From: JAGQYH01 sp041393015
GTDB taxonomy: Bacteria; Bacteroidota; Bacteroidia; Chitinophagales; JADIYW01
Length of the DNA: 64,000 bases
Direction: 5' to 3'
Assembly (NCBI GenBank): GCA_041393015.1
Contig: JAWKKV010000005.1
Coordinates: 124,001 to 188,000, forward strand
Positions 28,700-35,577 of this stretch are shown here, piece after piece (the first letter of the stretch is position 1; each line of letters begins with the position of its first letter). The notes beneath the pieces were generated by a model, which saw only the letters and a list, made by a program, of their open reading frames with translations, was not told the origin of the DNA and did no database searches. A program made the position numbers and the translations under genes.

Positions 28700-29037
28700 T
28701 ATTCGCAATTTTCCATTTCATAAATGAAATATCCTTTCTGCCTGATTTCAGCTTCCCATTGTGGCTTAACCGTTTCTATGTGGCAAAACCTACATTCCTT
28801 TGATGTTAAGGGTTGTCCTTGCTGATTTTTGGCTTTCAGATATTCTTTTCCGTAACTGTAAATTACGGTTGTATCCTTTATTTCCGATGGTGCAATAATG
28901 TCAAAGTGCATTATTGTTCCGTCTTTTTTTGTTACATAGGTGTCCCAAACTGCTACTTGCATTTTTTTAGATTTATTGGTTTGTGCGAACGTTGGTATAA
29001 CGAACAACATTGCACAAACAAAGATTAACGATTTCAT
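28699..29037 (-). CDS. DUF2024 protein with an N-terminal signal peptide
   Basis: The protein has 112 residues from the ATG at 29037. The DUF2024 core starts at MQVAVWDTYVTKKDGTIMHFDII and ends ECRFCHIE...GYFIYEMENCE, about 88 residues, which is the usual full length of the family. Here it is preceded by a clear signal peptide, MKSLIFVCAMLFVIPTFAQ. The family is normally cytoplasmic as far as known, so export is unusual. The conserved CRFCH motif suggests metal or thiol chemistry. It has its own internal promoter and operator upstream. Confidence 0.8.
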   Translation of the reverse strand: MKSLIFVCAMLFVIPTFAQTNKSKKMQVAVWDTYVTKKDGTIMHFDIIAPSEIKDTTVIYSYGKEYLKAKNQQGQPLTSKECRFCHIETVKPQWEAEIRQKGYFIYEMENCE

Positions 29038-29078
29038 TTTAATTGTCTGTTTCTGTCTGTAATAATAAAAATGCCCCA

Positions 29079-29110
29079 CAAAGTTAGTAATCCTAACAAT
29101 GTGAGGCAAA
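29079..29110 (-). promoter_or_regulatory. Internal promoter and operator copy 2 of the MarR operon
   Basis: On the minus strand, TTTG (29107-29110), a 20-bp spacer and TAACTTTG (29079-29086) form a full Bacteroidota promoter. The spacer and -7 element contain GTTAGGATTACTAAC (29083-29097), identical to the operator in the first promoter. Confidence 0.7.
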
Positions 29111-29115
29111 ATTTT

Positions 29116-29349
29116 TTAACCTTTTACGTCTGTCATAGAAGCACCAAAGTTGATGTGAAGCACATTTCCGTTTGGCGTTACCAAAGCTGGAACAGATTTT
29201 ACACCTGCTTTTTCTGCTTCGTCAATTCGGTTACGAACTTCGCCAATGTGAACCACTTCCACATTGTCAGCACCGATAAGGTTAATGATGTCGTGTTCTG
29301 CACTTACGCAAACAGGACAACCTGCGTGATAAAAAACTGATTTTGCCAT
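29116..29349 (-). CDS. Small thioredoxin/glutaredoxin-like protein (CPVC)
   Basis: The protein has 77 residues. It shows a thioredoxin-type motif at Cys11-Pro-Val-Cys14 (FYHAGCPVCVSAE), the cis-Pro segment KSVPALVTPNG, and no signal peptide. At this length it matches the small glutaredoxin-like fold. It likely acts as a cytoplasmic thiol-disulfide carrier. It is the first gene of the operon, driven by the strong upstream promoter, and has a second promoter behind it. Confidence 0.8.
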   Translation of the reverse strand: MAKSVFYHAGCPVCVSAEHDIINLIGADNVEVVHIGEVRNRIDEAEKAGVKSVPALVTPNGNVLHINFGASMTDVKG

Positions 29350-29392
29350 TGTTTATTAAGTATTAAATTGTTTTGTGGCGATATTGCCGATG

Positions 29393-29424
29393 CAAATTTA
29401 GTTAGGATTACTAACTAAAACAAA
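29393..29424 (-). promoter_or_regulatory. Main promoter and operator copy 1 of the MarR operon
   Basis: On the minus strand, TTTG (29421-29424), a 20-bp spacer and TAAATTTG (29393-29400) match TTTG-N17-23-TAnnTTTG. Between and over them lies a perfect palindrome, 9-bp arms TTTAGTTAG/CTAACTAAA around GATTA (29397-29419). A repressor bound here would block RNA polymerase. Confidence 0.8.
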
Positions 29425-29475
29425 TAAAAGTTTTCAACAAGTCATTTTTTAGGTTTTTGTCTGAAATAATTGTCA

Positions 29476-29495
29476 GGGTGGTGGGTGGGCTTGGG
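29476..29495 (+). other. G-quadruplex motif
   Basis: Four G-triplets with loops of 4, 1 and 3 bases on the plus strand, in an otherwise AT-rich chromosome. It is about 55 bp upstream of the main MarR-operon promoter and on the opposite strand. Confidence 0.55.
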
Positions 29496-29801
29496 TGCGG
29501 TCGGGCAAAATTAAATGTGGTGTTTGGTGTCGGCTTGTGAGTTGGCAAACATCTCTTTTAATTTTGCGAAGCGTTGGTAATTTTCGTTTTCCTGTCTGTC
29601 GGTTGATGTCTGCACGGTGGTCGGTTAGGGTGACAGCTAACGGTCTAGTATATGAAAAGTAGGCGGTTTCGAAGCACTGAACTTTCGGTTTAGCACAAAG
29701 TTTGATACGAGCCACAAGCCATGATTTTACTACTGTTTCGCCTATTTTTTATAGCATATATGTAAAAGCAGTAATTTGAATCTGCAAAAAAACAAAATGT
29801 T

Positions 29802-30854
29802 ATGATTCAAACTACCGCTCAAGAACCTAAGTTATTCATAGGAATTGACATTCACAAGAAAAGTTGGAAAGTTCATTTTAGAACTGATTTATTTAATGGT
29901 CGAAGTTTAACTATGCCACCACGAGCTGATGAACTAAAAAAGTATGTTGCTAAGCACTTTTCAGATCATCAGGTCTATAGTGCATATGAAGCGGGCTGTT
30001 GCGGCTATGCTGCTCATCGGTCATTCAAAACTTATGGCTGGAACAGTATAGTAGTTAATCCGGCTGATATTCCAAAGGCACAAAAGCAAGCCAGTCAAAA
30101 GACAGATAAAATTGATGCTGTTAATATCAGTCGTCAGTTACGAGACGGACAATTACGAGGTATTTACATTCCGAATAAAGAGCAAGAACAATTGCGAAGT
30201 TTATTTAGAAGAAGAGATGAATTGGTGAAAGATCTTCGAAGAATCAAATCCAAGATTAAATCGCAGTTACTCTACTTTGGCATTGACTTACCTGCTGAAT
30301 ATGATAACAGTTATTGGTCAAAAGATATGGTAGCATGGATTGAAAGTCAAACTTGGCAATATACTACAGGATGGGCGACTACTAGCAGTAGAATTAACTA
30401 TTATAAATATGTAGAATCTGAAATGAGAGCAGTAAGTGTTTTGATTCGAGCTTATTGTCGGAAGCATTATAAGAAAGATTATTACTTAATGCGCAGTGTT
30501 CCAGGAGTTGGTCCAATAGTAGCAGCTGGCATTCTATCTGAGCTTGGTGATATCAGAAGATTCAACGCTAAAGAGTTTGCAGGCTATATTGGATTAGTGC
30601 CAGGTATTTATCAAAGTGGAGAAAATACAAGAACTAGTGGGATGACCTTTAGAGCTCATAGATTAATGCGAAGCTATATGATTGAAGCGAGTTGGCAGGC
30701 AATTAGATTTGATCCGGTAATGCAAACCTATTATCGCAAGCACTACGGCAAAGACGTAAAGAAAATAATAGTGAAAGTGGCTCATAAACTGGCTAATAGA
30801 ATTTTAGCCGTTGTAAAAAGTGGAGTAGAATACCAAATAGGAATAGTAGCATAA
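29802..30854 (+). CDS. IS110-family DEDD transposase
   Basis: The protein has 350 residues. The N-terminal RuvC-like DEDD domain shows FIGIDIHKKSW (Asp), YSAYEAG (Glu) and KTDKIDAVN (Asp). The C-terminal Transposase_20 domain has MRSVPGVGPIVAAGILSELGD and FAGYIGLVPGIYQSGENTR-TSGMTFRAHRLMR, where the catalytic Ser lies. The length is normal and the frame intact, so it is probably active. Recent work shows that IS110-group enzymes use an element-encoded guide RNA (bridge or seekRNA). Confidence 0.92.
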   Translation: MIQTTAQEPKLFIGIDIHKKSWKVHFRTDLFNGRSLTMPPRADELKKYVAKHFSDHQVYSAYEAGCCGYAAHRSFKTYGWNSIVVNPADIPKAQKQASQKTDKIDAVNISRQLRDGQLRGIYIPNKEQEQLRSLFRRRDELVKDLRRIKSKIKSQLLYFGIDLPAEYDNSYWSKDMVAWIESQTWQYTTGWATTSSRINYYKYVESEMRAVSVLIRAYCRKHYKKDYYLMRSVPGVGPIVAAGILSELGDIRRFNAKEFAGYIGLVPGIYQSGENTRTSGMTFRAHRLMRSYMIEASWQAIRFDPVMQTYYRKHYGKDVKKIIVKVAHKLANRILAVVKSGVEYQIGIVA

Positions 30855-31190
30855 AACAAATTATAAAACATACCCAAATTGCTCAGAATAAAACACAAGG
30901 TAATATCTTCAAGACCACAAAACAACGTGAGTGGATGGCTTATAAAGTTATACCACATTTTATAGTAGGTGGCTTGTTTACCTTATCGGAACAAATATAA
31001 TGCTGGTGACGGTTTTAAATCAATCGATCACATATAGGATGCGGAGCTAATAAGGGTAAGTGATTGATATATTGAAACGAAAAGACAAAGTAGTTCTAGC
31101 AGAACAAAACCGTTCCAACATATCAACAACTTTAATAATAAATATGATGTAAATTTTAAATAAAAATATTATTTTTAGAAAGCACGCTGA
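30855..31190 (+). ncRNA. Candidate guide (bridge/seek) RNA region of the IS element
   Basis: This is the noncoding 3' part of the IS, where IS1111-group elements encode their guide RNA. Loop 1: CCAC-(12 nt)-GTGG at 30953-30972, with TTTTATAG in the loop, identical to bases 29747-29754 of the left flank. Loop 2: ATCAATCGATCAC (31019-31031) pairs with GTGATTGAT (31060-31068). Its stem edge and loop carry CATATAGGAT (31031-31040), which equals the left flank end CATAT joined to AGGAT right after the right repeat (31211-31215). Two loops, each resembling sequence at the IS boundary, fit the guide-RNA model. Transcription is not shown. Confidence 0.5.
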
Positions 31191-31235
31191 ATTAAATTAC
31201 TGCTTTACATAGGATACATTGTTGGCAGTTCGGCT

Positions 31236-32366
31236 TTATATTTTTATTTCTGTTACTCTATAAGAAAAATATTTATCTATCATTTTCATTGCAATGCTTG
31301 AAGGTATTATTTTGAAAAAGAAGTTTCTTAAGGTGATTAATATGGGATTGGTGATTTGACCAATTTTTCCAAGTTTCAGACTTTCGCTTATAATTTTTTG
31401 GGAACGTGGAAATTGATGCTTTTCGTAAATTTCATATGCTTTAGGAGATAGTCCATATTTGTTGATGCATTTAGCCAAAAGATAAGCCCCTTCAATAGCC
31501 ATACAACCACCTTGACCTAGATTCGGTGTGGTTGGGTGTGCTGCATCTCCAATTAGTGTAATATTGCCACTTGTCCAACCTTTGTGTGGCTTACGATCCG
31601 ACAAACTATTTTTCAATATATTTTCTGTGTTTTCGATAAGTTCAGGAATAGGATAATGCCAATTTCCAAAAAGGCGTTTAAGCTTTTGTTTTGTGCCTTC
31701 AGGTTCGTCATCTTTCAAAAACTCTTCATTATAAGTTGCCCACCAACCATATACACCGTCTTTTATTGGAACAATTCCAACCCTTTGACCTTTCCCGTAG
31801 GTTTCACTTGCGTATCCAATATCAAAATTGGTTTTTACTACACCACGCCAAATATTATACCCTCTAAATATCGGGTCTCCATCATTGATGATGTGCTTTC
31901 TGACTATGGAATGTATTCCATCAGCTCCAATTACTGCATCAAAAACCGAAGATTTACCATTTTTAAGAAGTATCTCTACTTGACCATTGTCTAAATTGAT
32001 AAGTTTCTTTACGCCACTATTAATATGTAAATGAGCATTAATATCTGTCAATAAAATTTTATGAAGATTGGCTCGGTGAATGCAAATAACAGGGTAATCG
32101 CTTTTAGGTGTTGATTTACTTAAGATATTTCCTTTATCCGTTTTTAGATACACATTTTCAAACTTCCCACTTGTATTTAATATGTTATCAAGTAAGCCGA
32201 TTTCATCCATTACACAGAGTGCATTTGGAAACACACTAATTGCCGCTCCTACTTCTCCAAATTCTTGTTTTTTTTCGAAAATGTGTGTTTCATAGTCATC
32301 AGAAATGCAACGAGCAAAGGTAAGCCCTGCAATTCCTCCTCCAATTATCGCGATTTTTCTTTTCAT
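31236..32366 (-). CDS. FAD-dependent monooxygenase, cassette-borne
   Basis: The protein has 376 residues from the ATG at 32366. That start places the dinucleotide-binding motif IGGGIAGLT directly at the N-terminus. Other marks are the conserved GADGIHSIVR (DG motif) and the second FAD motif TLIGDAAHPTTPNLGQGG. This is the group of PHBH-like aromatic hydroxylases that includes TetX and zeaxanthin-epoxidase-like enzymes. The substrate is not evident. It lies between sites D and E in the same orientation as the other cassette genes, so it is probably a mobile cassette gene. The stop is just outside site D. Confidence 0.88.
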   Translation of the reverse strand: MKRKIAIIGGGIAGLTFARCISDDYETHIFEKKQEFGEVGAAISVFPNALCVMDEIGLLDNILNTSGKFENVYLKTDKGNILSKSTPKSDYPVICIHRANLHKILLTDINAHLHINSGVKKLINLDNGQVEILLKNGKSSVFDAVIGADGIHSIVRKHIINDGDPIFRGYNIWRGVVKTNFDIGYASETYGKGQRVGIVPIKDGVYGWWATYNEEFLKDDEPEGTKQKLKRLFGNWHYPIPELIENTENILKNSLSDRKPHKGWTSGNITLIGDAAHPTTPNLGQGGCMAIEGAYLLAKCINKYGLSPKAYEIYEKHQFPRSQKIISESLKLGKIGQITNPILITLRNFFFKIIPSSIAMKMIDKYFSYRVTEIKI

Positions 32367-32386
32367 TTGGTTTTTTTTAGCTGACT

Positions 32387-32435
32387 GCCAACAACCGGAT
32401 AAAGAACATATGTCTTTTATCCGCATTATCTAATT
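32387..32435 (-). repeat. attC-like site E
   Basis: On the minus strand a perfect 8-bp hairpin CGGATAAA/TTTATCCG (32396-32403, 32416-32423) is followed by GGTTGTTGGC, the same GTTGGC end as site D. The 5' end is degenerate (AGATAAT). It marks the start of the monooxygenase cassette. Confidence 0.5.
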
Positions 32436-32560
32436 TAAAGCCTAAAATAGCAAATCAAAAAGATTTTAAATGCAATGTTGTTTACTTCTACATAATTCTA
32501 AAAGTTATGAGATCCTTCGCTTCGCTCTGGATGACAAATTATAGGTGTAAGAAATTGATT

Positions 32561-33190
32561 CTACTTCACAATAGCAAAGAAAATTAGTAAATACAACCAT
32601 AAACCGCCTAAGAAATGCCAGTAATAATTGGCTAACCGTAAACGAGCTTTGGGTAATGGATCAGAAAAATAAATCACTGAGAGTGCCGGATCTTTCAATC
32701 GTTTGGTAGCGTTAAAGAAGATGATAGCCAAAAATATAATGCCACCAATAATGTGCAACGCATGCAGGCCGGAAATTACATATAGAAAGGCGCCAGATCT
32801 GCTTTCGGTTAAACCAAATCCACTTTGAGCTAAGGCAAACCAACCACCTAATTGTCCCATTAAAAACGAAACACCAAACAACAGCGAGGAATACAACCAA
32901 ATCTTGTACAAATTTGAATTGTCATTTTTAAAAGCTTTAGACGCCATTATTAAAGAAACACTTCCCATTAATAAAATGAATGTATCTACATAAAATATGG
33001 GTGGAATACTTAATTGAACAGCCTCTGAACTCCAATTTTTACTAAACAAGTAAGTGAGTGTAAGTGCTAAAAATAAAATACAAACAGAGGCAATCACAAA
33101 AGCTAACATCCAAATGTAGTTGTTAAACTTCTTCTCCACTCTTTGAGCAAAGGGCTTCGTTTTGCTTATATCTTGAAATTCAATATTCAT
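32561..33190 (-). CDS. Cytochrome c oxidase subunit III (heme-copper oxidase)
   Basis: The protein has 209 residues and five to seven hydrophobic segments. Subunit III marks are FVIASVCILFLALTLTYLF, the central SGLHALHIIGGIIFLAIIFF with its conserved His, and the C-terminal ANYYWHFLGGLWLYLLIFF. It forms part of the respiratory terminal oxidase in the inner membrane. No other oxidase subunit genes are adjacent. It instead follows a Fur-family gene with no gap (stop at 33191, start at 33190). Confidence 0.88.
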   Translation of the reverse strand: MNIEFQDISKTKPFAQRVEKKFNNYIWMLAFVIASVCILFLALTLTYLFSKNWSSEAVQLSIPPIFYVDTFILLMGSVSLIMASKAFKNDNSNLYKIWLYSSLLFGVSFLMGQLGGWFALAQSGFGLTESRSGAFLYVISGLHALHIIGGIIFLAIIFFNATKRLKDPALSVIYFSDPLPKARLRLANYYWHFLGGLWLYLLIFFAIVK

Positions 33191-33601
33191 TTAATTGCAT
33201 TTATCGCATATACCTTCATACATTAAAACAGCATTTTGCGCCTTAAAGTTTAGAGGCAATTCAACATTTGGAATTTCCAACTCATGTAAGCAAACTACTT
33301 GCTCGCATTTGAGACATTTAAAATGAACGTGATCATCAATATGCTCATCTGTAGTGCAATGATCTTTACACAATGCATATTTTGCGGAACCGGAATCTGT
33401 TGGAATTTTATGTAAAATACCTTTATCTAAAAAAGTATTTAAAGTCCTATAAATGGTTACCCTATCAAATTCATTACTAAAAACCAATTCTAACTCTGCA
33501 TGACTTACAGCTACATCCGTTTCAACCAGATATTCATAAATTCGCTTTCTAATATCGGTTACTCTTAAATCGTGATCTTTTAAATGGTGTTCAACAGTCA
33601 T
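33191..33601 (-). CDS. Fur-family regulator, probably Zur
   Basis: The protein has 136 residues: an N-terminal winged helix (ILHKIPTDSGSAKYALC preceded by FDRVTIYRTLNTFLDKG) and a C-terminal metal domain with the structural zinc pairs CLKC and CDKCN, plus a His-rich DEHIDDHVHFKC. It is divergent from merC across a spacer holding a palindromic box. In Bacteroidota this pairing suggests zinc control, though Fur or PerR function cannot be excluded from sequence. It is co-transcribed with the subunit III gene. Confidence 0.85.
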   Translation of the reverse strand: MTVEHHLKDHDLRVTDIRKRIYEYLVETDVAVSHAELELVFSNEFDRVTIYRTLNTFLDKGILHKIPTDSGSAKYALCKDHCTTDEHIDDHVHFKCLKCEQVVCLHELEIPNVELPLNFKAQNAVLMYEGICDKCN

Positions 33602-33705
33602 GATAACTTAAGTCAGTTTCTTAAATGTAACAAAATTAAGTGTTTTAATAATTGGATGCTTAATGAATTAAATATTTTAACATCACAACGTTATTTTAAC
33701 TCTTT

Positions 33706-33727
33706 TAGTTTTGCAATAATGTTGCAA
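33706..33727 (+). promoter_or_regulatory. merC promoter with Zur/Fur-like box
   Basis: TAGTTTTG (33706-33713) fits TAnnTTTG. It overlaps TTGCAATAATGTTGCAA (33711-33727), two TTGCAA half-sites five bases apart. The box lies over and just after the -7 element, which is suited to repression by the divergent Fur-family protein. Confidence 0.6.
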
Positions 33728-33748
33728 AAAGCTATTTTTGTGTCAGAT

Positions 33749-34123
33749 ATGAAAAGTAGATTTTATCACAATTCCTCCAAAGTCGGTATTTTCCTCAGTT
33801 TTCTGTGTGCTATTCACTGTTTGATGATGCCGATCATCATGATTAGTTTTCCATTTTTGAATACCGGTTTTTTACATAATCCTATTTTGGAATGGTCAAT
33901 TTTAGGAAGTTTAATTTTTTTAGGAGTATTTTCTTTAGATCACTATAAGAAAAAACATCATGGCAGTAATTGGCCGATGATTGTTTTTGGTATTGGCTGT
34001 ACCATTTGCTTTTTCTCACTATTATCTCATTCTGAATTTCACCACAGTTTAATGATTGTTGGTTCAATTTTTATTGCCATAAGTCAAGGCATGAATTTGA
34101 CTTTTAAAAGGGTCATACAATAA
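33749..34123 (+). CDS. MerC-domain membrane protein
   Basis: The protein has 124 residues and four transmembrane helices. The MerC-like metal motif is in helix 1-2, FLSFLCAIHCLMMPIIM (Cys-x-x-His-Cys). The start is placed at 33749 because an upstream in-frame ATG (33719) lies inside the probable promoter and operator. In Bacteroidota such proteins are usually small metal transporters next to Fur/Zur regulators. The exact ion is inferred (zinc most likely). Confidence 0.8.
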   Translation: MKSRFYHNSSKVGIFLSFLCAIHCLMMPIIMISFPFLNTGFLHNPILEWSILGSLIFLGVFSLDHYKKKHHGSNWPMIVFGIGCTICFFSLLSHSEFHHSLMIVGSIFIAISQGMNLTFKRVIQ

Positions 34124-34496
34124 TAATTTTGTAATACTAAGTCTGAAACTACTAGTATAATGCTCTTTTGCTAATCGACTGATTAAAACTAATCAAGCTT
34201 AAGTATTAAATGAATTTTCTTGCCACGCTTTTCACTGTATGATTTTGGTTCTATAACCTTAGCAATCAAATAAAAATTAAATTCTGATGCCGCCAAAGCG
34301 GCAAGTTAATCAGTGAAATTAAACATACCAAGAAAATTAGCTGTCCAAATCATAAACATTATTCGTAAAATTAGTGGAATTCGTGTCTTTTAATTTTTGA
34401 TGCCTTATGTCTTCCCAATTACTAAAAATTTCGGAGTACAATAAAAAAGCCCGATTATTACTAATCAGGCTTTCATTACAAGTTTAACTTATAAGA
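34124..34496. other. Noncoding spacer with dispersed-repeat sequence
   Basis: 373 bp without a gene. It holds a GCCGC-caaa-GCGGC hairpin near 34289-34303 and the phrase GTGGAATTCGTGTC (about 34374-34388). Both recur at 58.9-59.1 kb, so this is a degraded dispersed repeat. A terminator occupies the right end. Confidence 0.5.
34445..34473 (-). terminator. Terminator between merC and the DUF2853 gene
   Basis: An AAAGCCcGATTA/TAATCaGGCTTT stem with a TTAC loop (34446-34473) has A and T runs on both sides. It can serve both converging genes. Confidence 0.75.
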
Positions 34497-34835
34497 TTAA
34501 GCGTAAACACTTTCCTTCTTAAACTTCTTTACCAATAAATAGTAAGTTAAAGCTCTTAGTTTATTCTTATTAGCAGAACCGAATTGATCTTTAATCTCTG
34601 CTAAAGCCGCATCAATTTTTGCTTCATCAGTTACCCCTAATTTCTTCCCTAAAAAATTAGCTTTTAATCTGTCCATTTCAGCTTTGTCACTGAAAGCTAC
34701 TTTTTCAGCATCAGCTTTGTAAAGTGATGGACCTAATCCTTTAGCTACTTTTGTTAATAATGCTTCATCTACTTTAATTCCGCATTTTTTTGCTTCTGCT
34801 ACATTCTTAGCAACTGCTTCATCGAATTTGCTCAT
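34497..34835 (-). CDS. DUF2853 family protein
   Basis: The protein has 112 residues from the ATG at 34835 (MSKFDEAVAKNVAEAKKCGIKV). It is a small, all-alpha, charged cytoplasmic protein with FLGKKLGVTDEAKIDAALAEIKDQF and a basic C-terminus. It matches the DUF2853 family. The function is unknown. It is monocistronic with a strong terminator. Confidence 0.8.
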   Translation of the reverse strand: MSKFDEAVAKNVAEAKKCGIKVDEALLTKVAKGLGPSLYKADAEKVAFSDKAEMDRLKANFLGKKLGVTDEAKIDAALAEIKDQFGSANKNKLRALTYYLLVKKFKKESVYA

Positions 34836-35067
34836 AATTTTAATTTTTTGTTTTATAAAGACTATTTGAAAATACTGAATTTGTACTAATAACAACTACT
34901 AGATGTAAACAATTTAACGAATAATAGCAACTGTAGTTTATAACAATGAAACATATTGTTGTAATAAATTATCACTGCCATAGAATTTATTAAAATCTGC
35001 TTGATAATATCTTCACGAACTTGTATTTATCCGGCTGTATCTTAAAGTTGTAATCATATTCTATACT

Positions 35068-35577
35068 ATGGAAACCGATTCAAATGATGATCTAAAAAGT
35101 AAAGAACAAGCTTTCTCTCTTTTGTTTGGATCAGTTGGCTATTTGGCAATCATCATCCTACTTTTTTTGGCCGTTTTAATTTCTTTTTACGCTATCGATA
35201 TTATTAATAATGATATTAGTAATAAGAAAGCGGAAGCTTTTGGTTGTGGAACTATAACAGAATCGCCTAACTTACCAGACGAACAAATTGAAGCTTATAA
35301 ACATGGTGAAGTGTTGTTTAAATCGAATTGCTCTGCTTGCCATGCCATTGGGAGAAAATTAGTTGGGCCAGACCTTGCAAACATTAATGCTAAACGAGAA
35401 AAGGAATGGCTCTATCAATGGATTAGAAATAATTCAGAATTGAGAAAAAGTGGTGATACGGATGCGATTGCTATTTATGAAGAATATAATGGTTCCCCAA
35501 TGAATCTTTATTTACAATTCACCAATGAGGATATTGATGCCATTCTATTGTACATCGAAGAAAAAGCTAGGCTTTAA
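35068..35577 (+). CDS. Membrane-anchored c-type cytochrome
   Basis: The protein has 169 residues. An N-terminal transmembrane anchor (about 22-46) is followed by one haem c site C88-S-A-C91-H92 and the likely axial Met145 in NGSPMNLY. The fold resembles class I cytochromes such as those linked to caa3 or nitric oxide reductase. It is probably an electron carrier at the outer face of the inner membrane. It converges with the queuosine-precursor transporter with adjacent ends (35577/35578). Confidence 0.85.
   Translation: METDSNDDLKSKEQAFSLLFGSVGYLAIIILLFLAVLISFYAIDIINNDISNKKAEAFGCGTITESPNLPDEQIEAYKHGEVLFKSNCSACHAIGRKLVGPDLANINAKREKEWLYQWIRNNSELRKSGDTDAIAIYEEYNGSPMNLYLQFTNEDIDAILLYIEEKARL

Larger units (their letters stand above)
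29760..31210 (+). mobile_element. IS110/IS1111-type insertion sequence, apparently complete
   Basis: It contains one transposase gene and a 336-bp noncoding right part. Inverted repeats lie near the ends: ATGTAAAAGCAGTAATTTGAAT (29760-29781) and, inverted, ATTAAATTACTGCTTTACAT (31191-31210), differing by one inserted base and one mismatch. Such subterminal inverted repeats and a long 3' noncoding part mark the IS1111 subgroup. IS1111-type elements are known to target attC sites, and this one sits near the GTTGGC end of site D. Exact ends are uncertain by a few bases because the family makes no long target duplication. Confidence 0.8.
29636..31228 (-). repeat. attC-like site D, split by an insertion sequence
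   Basis: The left part (29636-29760) begins GCTAACGGTCTAGTATATG, has arms AGTAGGCGG and CGCCTATTTTTTATAGCATAT, and shares the 37-bp core with site C. The right part (about 31211-31226) holds CATTGTTGGC, the expected other end with the GTTGGC core. The two parts are separated by the IS110-type element. The stop codon of the FAD monooxygenase cassette lies 9 bp beyond the right end. Confidence 0.65.

Noticed and set aside
29473..29715. Minus-strand frame of 80 residues over site D
   Set aside because: It runs through the attC-like arms and the G-rich spacer. Its residues are arginine/threonine/proline-rich with no domain.
32510..32535. GGATCC-like repeat phrase near the subunit III gene
   Set aside because: A short phrase (CCTTCGCTTCGCTCTGG) without a partner in the window that would define an element.
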